DNA of 64,000 bases from Odobenus rosmarus divergens (lineage: Eukaryota; Chordata; Mammalia; Carnivora; Odobenidae): the NCBI RefSeq assembly GCF_000321225.1, contig NW_004450583.1:2466919-2530918 (forward strand), in the 5' to 3' direction. Below are positions 21,690-33,166 of the stretch, in pieces (the stretch's first letter is position 1; each line of letters begins with the position of its first letter). Position numbers and translations under genes: made by a program. The notes below the pieces were generated by a model. It ran no database searches, had not been told where the DNA came from, and was given only the letters and a program-made list of their open reading frames with translations.

Positions 21690-22560
21690 TTTTTTTTTTT
21701 TTCTGGCTTAGTTAAAAAAATTTATTGATTAACTATCTAACTTGTTGAGAAATAGGTTTTGTAGGGTCTTCTGGTAAATAGTCTTTACTTGCTATATTGA
21801 ATGCAAAGGTGAAAGGAATATCGTCTGCTTACCCAGGTTCTGCACATGCCTTCTCTAATGGTACAAATGTCCTGCAGTCTCTGAGTGGGCACGTGGCATG
21901 GGCATGTGGGAGCCGTGGTGACATATGTGGCATGTACCTGAATAAATTAACAGATGTTGCCAGAAGACTAGCTCTGTTCCTTGGACATTTGAGTTCTCGC
22001 CATTCCTAGAGATTTGCATTTTTTTCCCAGGCAGGTTTTTGCCTGATGGGCTTAGTTGTTTTGGGGGCTTTGTGTTCTTTTCTTTCCCTGTCTTCTGAAT
22101 TTTTTTCATTTTGAGATTTTGGTCTCTTTTGGCACAATGAGAGAAGTTGCTGCTAGACAGTTCAGAGTATATTTTCATCAACATTGATGATTCTGTGGAA
22201 GTCCACCAAGGGGTCTGGAGGCAGCAAATTCCCATTCCCTGGTGGGCCAAGAGTGGAGACTTGACATCTCTGCAGGCTCAACTCTTTGATAATGTCATAT
22301 TAAGCACTGAGCCTGGTCACTGTGTTGCTTCTAGGAAGACTCTGTGAATTTATTCTGTATCTCCTCCAGGGACATGATGGCCCCTTTGAGAATTTCTAGA
22401 AAACGTTCTCTGCTGCTCTGTATTGCAGTGCTGAAGGACTGCAGAAGTGGTGAAATTGTCCTGTTAGGCTCCTTCCTGATTCTGTCCTTCTTAGACAAAG
22501 CATAGCGTATGTTTTCTAACTGGCTACTTAATGGGAATCAGCCATATTGGGTATGATACT
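21690..22560 (-). pseudogene. Probable processed pseudogene, parent unrecognised
   Basis: On the minus strand the sequence ends in a run of 13 A (21690-21702), preceded about 19 bases upstream by an AATAAA signal (complement at 21721-21726), the usual form of a retrocopied mRNA. Upstream, a frame is open for about 68 codons (22331-22537) and reads like protein: it contains SKKDRIRKEP, then IQSSRERFLEIL and MSLEEIQNKF, and stops in TAG. Further on, another frame gives a Lys-rich stretch within a 131-codon open frame (21855-22250), so the copy is broken by frame changes. I do not recognise the parent. The 5' limit is uncertain and I found no target-site duplication. Confidence 0.4.
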
Positions 22561-23580
22561 CTGTTCAAGATTAATTTCATGTAATGAAGATCTGAAACAA
22601 GGTGGTTAAGAGCCCCTCTAATGTTTCATTTATAGCCATCTATCAAAACGATAGATATTTAGCCTTCTTTATTGGATATGAAACATTAACTTAAAGCCAG
22701 TGCTGCTTTCTGTTTTAAATACCAATATCCATTACATGTTTCTCGCTGTAAGCATCTCTGACCCCTGCCCTCTGCTTCATCAACCATTGTGAAAAATCTG
22801 CCAACACCTCCCAGGGGGCACATGTCATGCACTTAGCCTCAGGTTATGATTCTCTGGCCCCTTAGACAACTGACCAACCTTGGCCCTGACCCTGCTTGGA
22901 CCTTTGCAGACAAGAAGCAGGATCCATGAATAGATATTTACTGGGTAGGTACTCTGTATACATAGGCACAGTGGACAGTGGGAGGGTTGGGACATTGATG
23001 GGCACTAAGGGGACTCAACTTCACTGATAGTTAAATGCTGAAAAAGCTAGATCTTGGCACATGGGGCAGCCTTATTACTCTTGAGTTGGTTATTACCTTT
23101 TTTCAGTTATGAGCTAATGGGGCCTCAGATCTGGGCTGCTTCTCCTCATAACATCTTCCCATTTTGGGCAGTATGAAAAATGTAGATTTTAACCAATTCC
23201 AGTGTGAAGTCATCCATTGCTTAGCCTTCAGGAAGTCTCTCTGTCCCAGAAGTCCTTAGTTTGGTATGCAGGGCCCTAGAACAAGTGCTTAGGCACTTGT
23301 ACACATTTAAGTAGTATCTGTTCAATTTATGAATGAAAGAATGAACAGTTCCCACTTTTCCTCTTCAGTGTTATTATCCATGAATGCCTTTCCTCCTCCC
23401 CACTTCAGTTAATTCCTCTTATTATTCATTGGATATATGTATGCAGTAACTTCTTTCTAATTTTTTTTTCTGGCTGAAATGATACCCTTTAGAGCCTGGC
23501 TGAAGGTCTGTATCTTTCTGACCCATATTCTCTGTGTGATATTTCCCTTCCTCTTTGCTTTTACTTCTCTGATATTTTAA
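22561..23580. other. Unique sequence, nothing recognised
   Basis: A few 'gaatgaaagaatgaac' words near 23330 hint at an L2 end, too weak to call. Nothing else recognised. Confidence 0.4.
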
Positions 23581-23617
23581 AAAATTTTTCCCAGCTTTAT
23601 TGAGATATAATTGACAT
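23581..23617 (-). mobile_element. L1M 3' terminus, antisense
   Basis: 'agctttattgagatataatt' is the reverse of the old L1 3' end. Only about 37 bases remain, and they join directly to an L1 segment in the opposite orientation. Confidence 0.65.
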
Positions 23618-23872
23618 AGGTACTCAACATCGCTAATCCTCAAATCATGCAAATCAAAACCACAGTTAGCTATCTACCCCACACGTGTCAGAATGGCTGG
23701 TATCAAAAAGACAAGCGATTACAAGTGTTGGTGAGGATGTGGACAAAAGGGATCCCTTGTGTACTGTTGGTGGGAATGTAAGTTGGTGCGGTCACTCTGG
23801 AAAACAGTATGGAAATTCCTTTAAAAATTAAAAATAGAACTACCAAATGATCCAACAATCCTACTTCTGGGT
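23618..23872 (+). mobile_element. L1M ORF2-end segment, inverted partner
   Basis: 'ctcaacatcgctaatcc', 'gcaaatcaaaaccacag', 'gtgttggtgaggatgtgg', 'ctgttggtgggaatgtaag', 'tggaaaacagtatggaaatt' and 'aatcctacttctgggtatg' follow the end of L1 ORF2 in sense. Placed after an antisense 3' end, it is the inverted 5' part of a minus-strand twin-primed insertion. Confidence 0.85.
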
Positions 23873-24924
23873 ATGTATCGTCTCTGAATTTTTAACCAGT
23901 AAGGTTTGTGTATACACCCAATGTGTGAACATAGAGGTTCTCTAGATATCTTTGTCTTCATACAGTTCACTTTTCTTTTAGATGTCAGTGTCTTCAAGAA
24001 CAGGAACCTATGCTTAGTATGTCTTCCACGGCACACACCGTGCTCTTGGACACACAGGATGTGCATGGAGCCTAGTGACTTGTTGTGGTCTACAAAGATG
24101 CATCCTGAGTGGACTTGGCGGTTATTTGGTATAAGACAAGGCAGAAGAATCACACAGTGATTGATTTTGCACTGTGTCCCTCTCAGTGTAATCTTTGTGA
24201 CCATCTAAGGAATGCGACCACAAAGACCCTAATAGACTGGTTCCTACTCTCTCATGGACTTTCCTAACCACCAGTTTGCTGTCTGCAGCCCTCTCTGTGA
24301 TACTACCGTGGGCCCAGAGACTCAAGTGGCTCCCGTGTTGTTTTGCTCCATTCCATGTTTGGTTCGATATTCTGTCTTCTACTTCCTTGTTCCAGTCTCT
24401 GGGGTCCCCTTAATTGGGACACCTTAATTGTGGAGCCCCTGTGGTTTGAGCCAGGAGATGGAGTCCTGCTGCTTTCATTCCCCATTCGGCAGGCTTCCTG
24501 GGAGTTTCCTGGATTGGAGACGTGAGCCTGGCAGTACATCCTGTGCTTTTCCCATTACCTGTTCTGTGTTTCACCAGAGGCTTATCTCAGGAGGCCTTTG
24601 AATCTTATTTGGCCAGAAATCTTTTTTGGCAGTTTGTGAACTTGGTTGGATTCCAGTCTATCCCTTTCATTTCCAGGACATACCCACATTGTTGATTTGT
24701 GTGCCAGGCCTGTGATTTCCCTTGGTCTCCTTTTTTTCCCCACTGTGATCCATGGATACTGTTGGACGAACTGGCAACTTGGAAATTAATTAATGGGCCT
24801 GACCATTTGACTCATTAAAAACATTTTTTTGCCTTTGTTTATTTGAAAACAATACTGGAATAAAACATTTTTATTATAAAATATATAAGGCATAAAGATA
24901 TGAAAGCAAAGGCTGAAGATTTCT
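23873..24924. other. Unique sequence, nothing recognised
   Basis: No repeat family, exon or RNA gene that I can support. Short open frames on both strands overlap. Confidence 0.45.
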
Positions 24925-25310
24925 GTATTAGTTGGGTAGCATGTAACAGAAAATCAAAACAACAGTGGCTTGAGATAGGAGTTTTAATTTCTTTCCAGTG
25001 AGAGGAGCCCAGAGGTAGGTGGGCCAGAGTTCTTAGGTTAGCTTTATGATGTTAACAGGGATAAGTTTTCTCCTTTGTTTCTGCACCTTCTGTCTTGCTG
25101 TATTGCCATCATTTTCTAAGTTGCTTCATGGCTCAGAGTAGCTGTTGGAGTTCTAGTCCTGTCATCCAAATTTACAGCAGGAAGGAGGAAGGGGAGAGGA
25201 ACAGAAAGAGCACATGCTTGCTGTCTGTGCCTCTTGTAAGGAGGGACGGATTTGTGTGCATCTCACTGCTAGCCAGTCATAGGCCAGAACTGGCTCATCT
25301 TTAGTTGTGA
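24925..25310. mobile_element. Old interspersed repeat, family uncertain
   Basis: The pattern 'gtaacagaaaatcaaaac', 'aacagtggcttgag', 'cccagaggtaggtgggcc', 'cagcaggaaggaggaagg', 'ggccagaactggctcat' recalls a mammal-wide repeat that I cannot name. A shorter stretch with the same start occurs at 51195-51290. Confidence 0.4.
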
Positions 25311-25707
25311 GAACCAATTGTTACATTCTCAGGAATTTTTTTGTGAGCCAGTGAACCTCAACATGGTAGCTTGAAGTTGGCCAGAGTGGAAAGATTTATA
25401 CCAGAGAAATCTGTGTAACAGTGAGCTGGTTGTTGAACATTTAGCACCAAGCAACCGTCCCTGGCTGCAGGGCAGTCTGGGGAAAGCAGTATTTTAGTTG
25501 GGTGAATTGTCACCCAGAGTAAAATCGGGGTTTTGTTACAAAGGAAGAATAAAGGGTCAGCAAAGCCCTCTTTACTTCATTCCCCCTACTTTGTATGGAA
25601 TTCCCCCATTCCCTAGCATTGGGTCCACTTCCCTCATTTAGGCCATTTACTCTTTTCTGCTTTTCAAATTATGCAGTAGTAAACATCTTTTTACATATGT
25701 ATTTCTG
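25311..25707. other. Unique sequence, nothing recognised
   Basis: No repeat family, exon or RNA gene that I can support. Confidence 0.5.
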
Positions 25708-25914
25708 CAAATGAGCTAGTGCTTTTTTTTTTTTTAAGATTTTATTTTTTATTTTTTGTCAGAGACAGCACAAGCAGGGGTAGAGGCTACTCCTTGCTCC
25801 CCGCTGAGCAAGGAGTCTGATGTGGGACTCGATCCCAGGACTCCGGGATCATAACCCAAGCCGAAGGCAGCCGCTTAACCATCTGAGCCACCCAGGCATC
25901 CCAAATGAGCTAGT
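25708..25914 (-). mobile_element. Can-SINE (SINEC), antisense, with 13-bp target-site duplication
   Basis: The body is 25721-25901: a T-run, 'aagattttattttttat', 'gagacagcacaagcagggg', 'ctgagcaaggagtctgatg', 'gagccgaaggcagcc'-like words and a final 'gagccacccaggcatcc'. Both flanks read CAAATGAGCTAGT (25708-25720, 25902-25914). Confidence 0.97.
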
Positions 25915-26021
25915 ATTTATGGACAGCAGTTTCTTTGAGGTAGATTTGTTGGGTCAAAGGGTGTGCCCACTGCTTACCTCTTTACAAAGAGCGCTCACCA
26001 GATGGAGGTCTCTTTTCTCCC

Positions 26022-26240
26022 AATGCAGTATAATGGAGAAGAACATGGATTTTGGAACCAGACACACAGTATGAACATTCAACGTTTCATAGCTGTGTGA
26101 CTTGGCCAAGTTACTTAACTTCTGCAGGCCTCCATTTTCCCCCCTGTAAAGTGGGCGGATACCATCTGCCTCTGTAGGGGTTCTGTGATAGTGCAATGAG
26201 ACTCACCATGGAGCACTTACAGCAGGGCCTCGGGCTTCCG
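26022..26240 (+). mobile_element. MIR SINE, sense
   Basis: 'ggattttggaaccagacac', 'atagctgtgtgacttggcc', 'aagttacttaacttctgcag', 'tgtaaagtgggcggatacc' follow MIR closely. Confidence 0.82.
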
Positions 26241-26879
26241 CACACAGAGGGGTATGCTCATCCAGATGCACAACATATAAAGAGAAGGATGAGAACATGA
26301 AACCAAGCCTCGAATTTTAAAGCTAGGGACATTGAGTTGTAGAGGTGAGTATCAGATAGGAAGGCAGTGGATGTTTAATACATAGATTGGAAATTACACC
26401 GCTCACCCAAGGGGCAGGTGCAGGCTAATTGGTTAGAAAAACCTCAGAGTAAATCAAGCATGTCTCCAATTCATACGTGCTTATTATAAATATATTTAAA
26501 ATTATTTTTATGACTATTCTGTTTTACGTTTCTTTAGCACATCAGATGCTTGAGTTGTGGAAGTTGACAAAAATCAACATAAATGTTCTTTTTCTCCCCC
26601 AACTGTATTGAACATTGCACAGATGTGTAGTTAAGTATTTATTATGAACATGCAAATATTGATGTCCCCAAGGCCCATTCTTTGATTTTCAAACTGCTGT
26701 TGCTATATTTGGAATTGTTGATTAATACAGGTCTTTGCTCTGACACACAGCATGTCTGACTTCAGGGCCACTGAGAGCAGTAGCAAGAAGAAAGGGGAAG
26801 CCAAAGCTTGATGCTCATAGAGTTGGACAATATTTGAGGGTGGGACTTGCTTTGGGCAAATGGCAGCAGATGTATGCGA
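26241..26879. other. Unique sequence, nothing recognised
   Basis: No repeat family, exon or RNA gene that I can support. Confidence 0.45.
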
Positions 26880-26945
26880 TAGTTAATGCTGTGCCTAGCA
26901 TAGAGCTTTGCACATGGTAAGTTCTCAGTACATTTTTGCTCATTT
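26880..26945 (+). mobile_element. MIR 3' fragment
   Basis: 'gctgtgcctagcatagagc' and 'gcacatggtaagttctcagt' are the MIR/L2-shared 3' end. Confidence 0.55.
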
Positions 26946-27008
26946 AAAGAGACTTGTATGGAAAATAAACAACCATAATGAAATAATTCTTTCACACGGG
27001 TCTAGACC

Positions 27009-27232
27009 AACATTTCTCAGTCTTGGCACTATTAATGTTTTGGGCTGGATAATTCTTGTTGTGGGAGCTGTCCTGTGCATTGTAGGATGGGTAACAGCAT
27101 CTCTGGTCTTTGCCCTCGAGGTGCCAGCAGCATGGCCCTCCTCAAGATGTGATCACAAAAAAGGCCTCCACACACTGCTATATGTCTCCTGGCAGGGGAG
27201 GGGGACAAAATTGCTTCTGTTGAGAACCACTG
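27009..27232 (-). mobile_element. MER20 (hAT-Charlie DNA transposon)
   Basis: 'tctcagtcttggcactatt', 'ttgggctggataattcttg', 'gtgggagctgtcctgtgcat' and 'tgttgagaaccactg' match antisense MER20. It is the second copy in the window. Confidence 0.85.
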
Positions 27233-27261
27233 GGCTAGAAGAAGGGAAAAGAGTTAATATG

Positions 27262-27385
27262 TATTAAATAATACATATGTGCCAGATGTTTAATGCATTT
27301 CATCCTTGCAACAATTCTGAGTTGCAGGTGTTGCTGAAATCATTTTTGCAGAAAGGAGAGGTGGACAGAGGTTAAGAATGTGGAC
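27262..27385 (-). mobile_element. MIR fragment, antisense
   Basis: 'tgtgccagatgtttaatgc', 'tttcatccttgcaacaattc' and 'gaggtggacagaggttaaga' follow reverse MIR; the 5' part is lost. Confidence 0.5.
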
Positions 27386-28149
27386 CAAGATTGGATGGAC
27401 AGATGGGGTCTGATTCCAAACGTGACATTCTTTTGCTTGCGCTCCTCTCCCTGCTAACACAGTCAGACTAACACATTAGGTACCATGAGGGCTCATACTG
27501 TTCCTCCTCATGGTGCTAAAGACTCAGACACGACTTCCTTATGAAAACACTGCTAAATGCACTGTTTGCAAAGAGTCATGGACTGCTTACATTTGCATCA
27601 TTGATTTGATTTGGTTTATGTTTTGTAGAGAATATGAGCTGGGCTCTTCCCCAGCAGAGGATCATAGATAAACAAAGGGTATGTAGTCTTCTTAGCCTTC
27701 TTCGGGCTGAGGGCTCCAAACAGAACTCAGATGAGGTCCAGAGGGAGTTTGTTTTGGAAGGGAACTGTCTAAGAACTGTGACATTGTCTGCGGGGCAGGT
27801 GGCTTTTGCTGCTGTGGTTCTCCAGGAGATTTAGTACACCAAATGGGTTTTCTTCTGGGGAACACTGAGACCAGCTGTGTGCCTCTGTGATCATCTTGTA
27901 GTTAATTGAGATTTTTGACCTTGCTCCTAGCAGAAGGGGTTGAGTTTTGAACTGTTGGTGCCAATTCGTGGGGTGCAGTGTGGGGGAAGAGCCTTCCCCT
28001 CTACCATTTGGTGAGGCACTGGTTCATAGAAGAGAATTTTTGGGGGTATGAAGCTAATTGTTAGAATTATGTAGCAGTGAAAATTAGAACTTCCTGTAGC
28101 CACGTGTGGTGCCCGCCGCTCCTTTCTTAACAGAGCTGGGGCTGGTTGG
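27386..28149. other. Unique sequence, nothing recognised
   Basis: No repeat family, exon or RNA gene that I can support. Confidence 0.45.
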
Positions 28150-28560
28150 GAGGGGGTCAGGAAGTGAATAAAATGATTGTTAATTCCACCCCCCTGTTTA
28201 TACCATCAAGAGAATATAAACCAATAAAAGAACTAAATGTTGGCAATCCATAAAATTCCATAAGTGGTAATAAAGAAAAACTGAAACTATATTGATATAC
28301 AACCAAACAAGGTAATTATCATTATTTTTTAATAAAGCCATTTATCATCAATAAATACCAACGGGAATAGGAAAAATTACAAGCACAACAATGCCATCTT
28401 CCATAATTATAGCTATTAACAATTTAAAGCATAATTATGTGAGGAAGAAAAACTTTTAGGAAGGCTTTGTGCTGTTTTCGGTGCGGAGAAGTCAAATTCT
28501 CACATTTCCAAGTAGTCAGGACGCTGCGAACATTCCTGAATGATTGGATAGATGCTTGTC
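28150..28560. other. Repeat-free AT-rich block, possible conserved element
   Basis: About 400 bases with no transposon remains, very AT-rich and dense in homeodomain-type cores (TAATTA, ATAATTA, TTTAATAAA). Followed by several CpGs (28480-28530). It resembles developmental enhancers in texture only. Confidence 0.3.
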
Positions 28561-28938
28561 CCAACTTAGAGTAGCTCATTTTCTAATGATCTTTAATTTG
28601 GGCCCTTCCTGCCTCTCCATTTCGGAGTTGGCCAGTGGCCCTGGAGAAAGGGCTGGGATCCTAGGAAAAGGTAAATACGGTAATTATCTGTCCACTTCCT
28701 AAATGTCACTAGTCAAGAGGACTTTATTTAGCAAAGAGGTTGGGTCGGGGAATCATGGGTCTCATTTATTTCATCTGAGCAAACCCTGATTAAGCAGCTA
28801 CTATTGCCTGAATATCCATGATCCAGGCCCTGGGGATACGGAGAGGAATGAGATGCTGTTTTTTTGTTTTATTATTTTTTTTTCCACTAGGTACCTTGCA
28901 CCCTCAGAGACAGACCTGTCTGCTCTCCGTGTTGAGAT
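28561..28938. other. Unique sequence, nothing recognised
   Basis: T-run at 28857-28882. 'tgatccaggccctggggatacgga' near 28820 faintly recalls L2; not called. Confidence 0.4.
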
Positions 28939-29385
28939 GCCTGGTGGCAGAGTGGTTAAGAATAAACCTTGGGGGTGAGGGCACCCGGGTGACTCAGTCA
29001 GTTAAGCGTCTGCCTTCAGCTCAGATCATGATTCCAGGGTCCTGGGATTGAGCCCTGTGTCAGGCTCCCTGCTCAGTGTGGAGTGTGCTTCTCCTTCTCC
29101 CTCTTCCCCTCCCTCTGCTCGTGTGCTTGCTCGCTCTCTCTCAAATAAACAATAAAAAAAAGAATAAACCTCCCAGCCATATACCAGCTCTGCCATTTAC
29201 CACCTGTGGCACCTTACACAAATTAACGAACACCCCTGTGCCTTAGTATCCATATTTGTAAAACAGAGAGGGTACTAGGGCCTACCTATAGGTCGTTTTG
29301 AGGACTAAATGACTTGCTGTATAAAAAGTGCTTACAAAAGTGCCTGGCACCTGGTGAGTACTAGCTAAGTTAGCTGCCGTTTAAC
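28939..29385 (+). mobile_element. MIR SINE, sense, split by a Can-SINE
   Basis: 5' part 'cctggtggcagagtggttaa' (to 28969), then after the SINE 'ccagctctgccatttacca', 'ttgtaaaacagagagggta', 'cgttttgaggactaaatgac', 'aagtgcctggcacctggtg'. Removing 28970-29171 restores one continuous MIR. Confidence 0.8.
28959..29171 (+). mobile_element. Can-SINE (SINEC) with 11-bp target-site duplication
   Basis: The body is 28970-29160: 'gtgactcagtcagttaagcg', 'tctgccttcagctcagatc', 'tcaggctccctgctcagtg', a CT-rich stretch and 'tcaaataaacaataaaaa'. Both flanks read AGAATAAACCT (28959-28969, 29161-29171). Confidence 0.96.
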
Positions 29386-30360
29386 CCGATGGAGGGTAAG
29401 TCCTGTGATGAGGAGCTTTGGATCTGTGCAGTAGCAGCAGTTTGGGTAGTTGGGTACTTTGGGTCTGATGCAATAGTACTATAGTTGTCTCTGGTGGTCA
29501 TGGGAAGTGCTGTGGAAAGATAATGACTCTGTTGAGTATTACAGGGTGACAGCAATAGGTGTGGTCTTCTATACCGCAGAGACCACAGGAGCAAAAGTAT
29601 GGGGTAGAATCCAGACACATGGATGTCACAGTATGCCTGGGCAAGAGTAACCTGTATTCCAGCATGACACAATTGACCTGGTGGCAGACAAGAGAGGTGA
29701 GGCTGCAGGGTCTCAGATTTGGCTGAGTCTGGGTCATAGAGTCGTGACTTTTTTTTTGGACCCTGTGTTGAAGGATATTAAATGTGAAGGTGATGGTTAG
29801 GTGGATTTGCAATTTAAATCCACCTTGAGGGTAGAAGGCAGTGCTCGGGTGCTATAACCGGTGGGATGGGAGCCAAAGGGAATGATCAGGGCCACTTTTG
29901 GAATTTTTATGATTAGGACTTCTACCCAGTAGGGCAGGGTTATATATGTTTGTTGGAAATAAACATCTGGACTGATTGATTCTCAGTTTAATTATGGTGG
30001 TCATTAGTGCTCTTTGGCAAATATCCCAGGTCTCTTCCACTTCCAGGCACGTGTATAAACAAATGGTAGGACTGTATTTTCTGGTCCCCTTGTGTGAATG
30101 GGGTCATGTGAACAATTCTGGCTCAGGAGTTGTAAGGAAAAGTGATATGTTACTTTGGAACCAGATCATTTAATTGCTAGTATAAGGTCCTTCAGAGCTT
30201 GCTCGTTTCCCTTGTCATAGTGACCAGCATCATTCCAGGTAGAGCGGGCTTCATCAGCCGGCTCCCACAATGAGGGTGCTATTACAGAGCAGAACTCCCT
30301 GGTGACTCCTGATTAACACGGAGCATGAGCGAGAAAAGCCTTTATGGTTTAAAGCTAGGC
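29386..30360. other. Unique sequence, nothing recognised
   Basis: Overlapping short open frames on both strands, none protein-like. No repeat recognised. Confidence 0.45.
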
Positions 30361-30556
30361 TCAAAAAAGCAAACTTTGTAAAGGGCCAGGTTGAAAATAT
30401 TTTGCACTTTTACTTTGCAGGCCGTATGGTCTGTGTCAAAAATGACTCAAATCTGTTACACATAGAAAATATGTGAACAAATGGGGATGACTCTCTTCCA
30501 ATAAAACTTTATTTACAAAAATAGATAGTAGGCTGCATTTGGCCAGCAGGCTACCT
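30361..30556 (-). mobile_element. hAT-type non-autonomous DNA transposon
   Basis: 'agcaaactttgtaaagggcc', 'gcaggccgtatggtctgtg', 'ccaataaaactttatttaca' and 'gcatttggccagcaggc' are the reverse of a mammal-wide element whose consensus begins CAGGGTTGGCAAACT. I am sure of the family pattern, not of its RepeatMasker name. The other copy, in opposite orientation, is at 53480-53685. Confidence 0.7.
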
Positions 30557-31189
30557 CTTACTTAAGGCACTAATATTGGGGTACTGTTTGTGTTAACACA
30601 GCTTAATTGAGCTAATCCTAACTAATAATCTACCCAACTAGAGTCTCTTATTTTTTCTAAGCAAATTTTATTCTATTATTTTAGCTTTATTTTTTAAGTT
30701 GAGAAAAAATTTATATGAGATGAAATGCTCAGATCTTAGAGATAATCCTAATACCCTCAATAGGTGACCACTGTCCTGTTTATGGACTTCATATAAATGG
30801 GATCACATAGTACATACTTTTTGTGCCCGTTTTTCAATACAGTGTTTGAGTTTTACCCATGTTGTACATATGAGAAGTCTCTTCCATTGTATGACTTTAT
30901 AATACTTTATTTTCATGTTGACGGTTGTTTATAGTTTTTGGTTAATAAAAATTACAAATTTATTTAAATAAATATGAGGCTATTGAGATTTTCTATTTCT
31001 TCTTGTGTCATTTTCATTAAGCTGGATTTTTTTAAGGAATTTGTCCAGTTCATCTAAATTGTTGAACTTTTTGTCATAGAGTTATTCATAATATTTTCTT
31101 ATACTTTTGATGTCTGAGGACTCTTCAGTGATAGCCCTTTTTCATTTCTGAGTTCTTTTTTCTTGTATTCTTGATCAGTCTTGCTAGTA

Positions 31190-32314
31190 GTTTATGGATT
31201 TTTTTTAAGCAGCTTTATTGAAGTATAATTTGCATTATATTAAAATTACCCATTTTAAGTGTACAGTTCAGGGACTTTTAATAATAGTGCATTAATATTC
31301 CATCACCACAATCCAATATTGGAACTGGAATTTTTTGTCACCTTTTAAAAAATCCCTCATAGTCATTTACAGTCACTACCTCTTCTAGCCTCCTGCTCTA
31401 AATACCAATGAATTAGTTTCTGTTTCTATTGATTTGCTTTTTCTAGACATTTCATACAGATGGAATCATATAATATGTGGTCTTTGGGTCTGGCTTCTTT
31501 CATTTAGAATATTTTTGAGATTCATCCATGCATGGCATGTATCAGTACTCTTCTTTTTTATTGCTCAGTAGTGTTTTGTTGTATGGATCTAAACCATTTA
31601 GTTTTATCAGTTGATGGACATTTGGGTTGTTTCCAGTTTGGGGCCATTATGAATAATGATGCTGTAAATATTTATGTACAAGTCTTTGTATGGACATATG
31701 TTTTAATTTACTTGAGTGGTAGATACCTAGGAGTAGAATTGCCTGGTTGTATGGTAAATTTATGTTTTACTTTTTAAGAAACTGCCAGACTGTTTTCTAA
31801 AATGGCTGCACCATTTTCCATTACCAGTAGTAGTATGTGAGAGTTGCAATTTCTCCACATCCTTCCAACATTTGTTACTGTCTTTTTGATTTTAGCCATT
31901 TTAGTGGACATTTGTGTTTCTCATTGTGGTTTTAATATGCATTTCCCTAATGACTGCTGATGTAGAATATTTTTATGTGCTTATTGGCCATTTGTATATC
32001 TTCTTTGGAGAAATAGCTATTCAGATCCTTTGCCCATTTTTAAATTGTTTTGTCTTTTTGTTATTGAGCTGTAAGTCTTCCTTACTTATTGTGGATACAG
32101 TTTTTATAACAGATATATAGAATTTGCAAATATTGTCTCCCAGGTGGTGTCTTGTCTTTTCATTTTTTTACAAGGATATATTCTGACATGGAAAAATTTT
32201 AATTTTGATGAAGTCCAATTTATTAATTTTTCGCTCTTATGGGTATTGCTTTTGGTGTCCTATATAAGAAATTATTGCTTAACTCAAAGTCATGAAGGTT
32301 TCTCCTTGGTTTAT
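31190..32314 (-). mobile_element. L1M 3' region, nested in the older L1
   Basis: After a T-run (31199-31206), 'agctttattgaagtataatt' and 'agtgtacagttcagggac' start an antisense L1 3'-UTR, running through 'ggacatttgggttgtttcc' and 'gccattttagtggacattt' to 'ttggtgtcctatataagaaa'. It interrupts ORF2 of the outer L1, where GTTTAT occurs on both sides (31190-31195, 32309-32314) as a possible short target-site duplication. Confidence 0.75.
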
Positions 32315-33166
32315 CAATTAATGTTTTAAAAGAACTAGCTTTTGGATTTAATTTTTCTTTTGTTAATCTGCCTTTTAATTTTATTGGCTTTTGGTCTTTT
32401 TACTTTGATATTTTTTCTAGGTTATTAATAGGGAAACTTAGATCATGATTTTAAACTTTTTTATATTCTAATATAAGCATTTAAAACTATAAATATTCTT
32501 AAGCACCACTTCAGCTGCATTCATTCTATTATGCTATATTGCATATTAATATGCCATTCAAAATATTTTCAAATTTTCCTTGTAATTTCTTCTTTCATCC
32601 ATGGTTTTTTAGAAGTGAGTCGTTTAATTTTCAAATATTTTGGATTTTCCAGATATCTTATTTTTTTATTGAAGTCCAGCTTATTTATGTTGCTTCCAGA
32701 GAATAATTTATTGAGACTTAGTTTATGGCACAGCATACGGTGTATCTTTATGAATATACCTTGTGTACCTGAAAACAATGTGTATTCTACACTTATTTAG
32801 TATAGTGTTCTATAAATATTAATCAGACCATTTGTTTAGTAAGTGTGTTCAAATCTACTATATCCTTATTGGATTTTGTTTTGTCAAGTGGTCCCATCAG
32901 TTGCGGAGAGATGAGTGTTAATTTTGTAACCGTGATTGTGGGTATGTCAGTTTCTTTTAGATTTTTGTAGTTTGTCATCTATTTTGAAGCTTTGTATTTT
33001 AGTGCACACACATGTATGATCTATATGTCTTCCTGATGATCTGACCCTTTAATCTTTTGAAATATCTCTCTTTAAATCTCTGTTGATACTCTTATAAAGT
33101 TGACTTCATCTGATCTTAGTGTAGCCATACCACCTTTTTTTATGCTTACATTTTCCACAGTATATA

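Noticed and set aside
22624..22692. Short hairpin (ATCTATC-AAAAC-GATAGAT) with outer TTTCAT/ATGAAA pairing
   Set aside because: Arms of 7 bases are expected by chance in AT-rich DNA; no miRNA-like stem of adequate length.
31532..32329. Series of hydrophobic open frames on the plus strand resembling membrane proteins
   Set aside because: They are antisense L1 3'-UTR; T-rich DNA gives Phe/Leu/Ile-rich translations.
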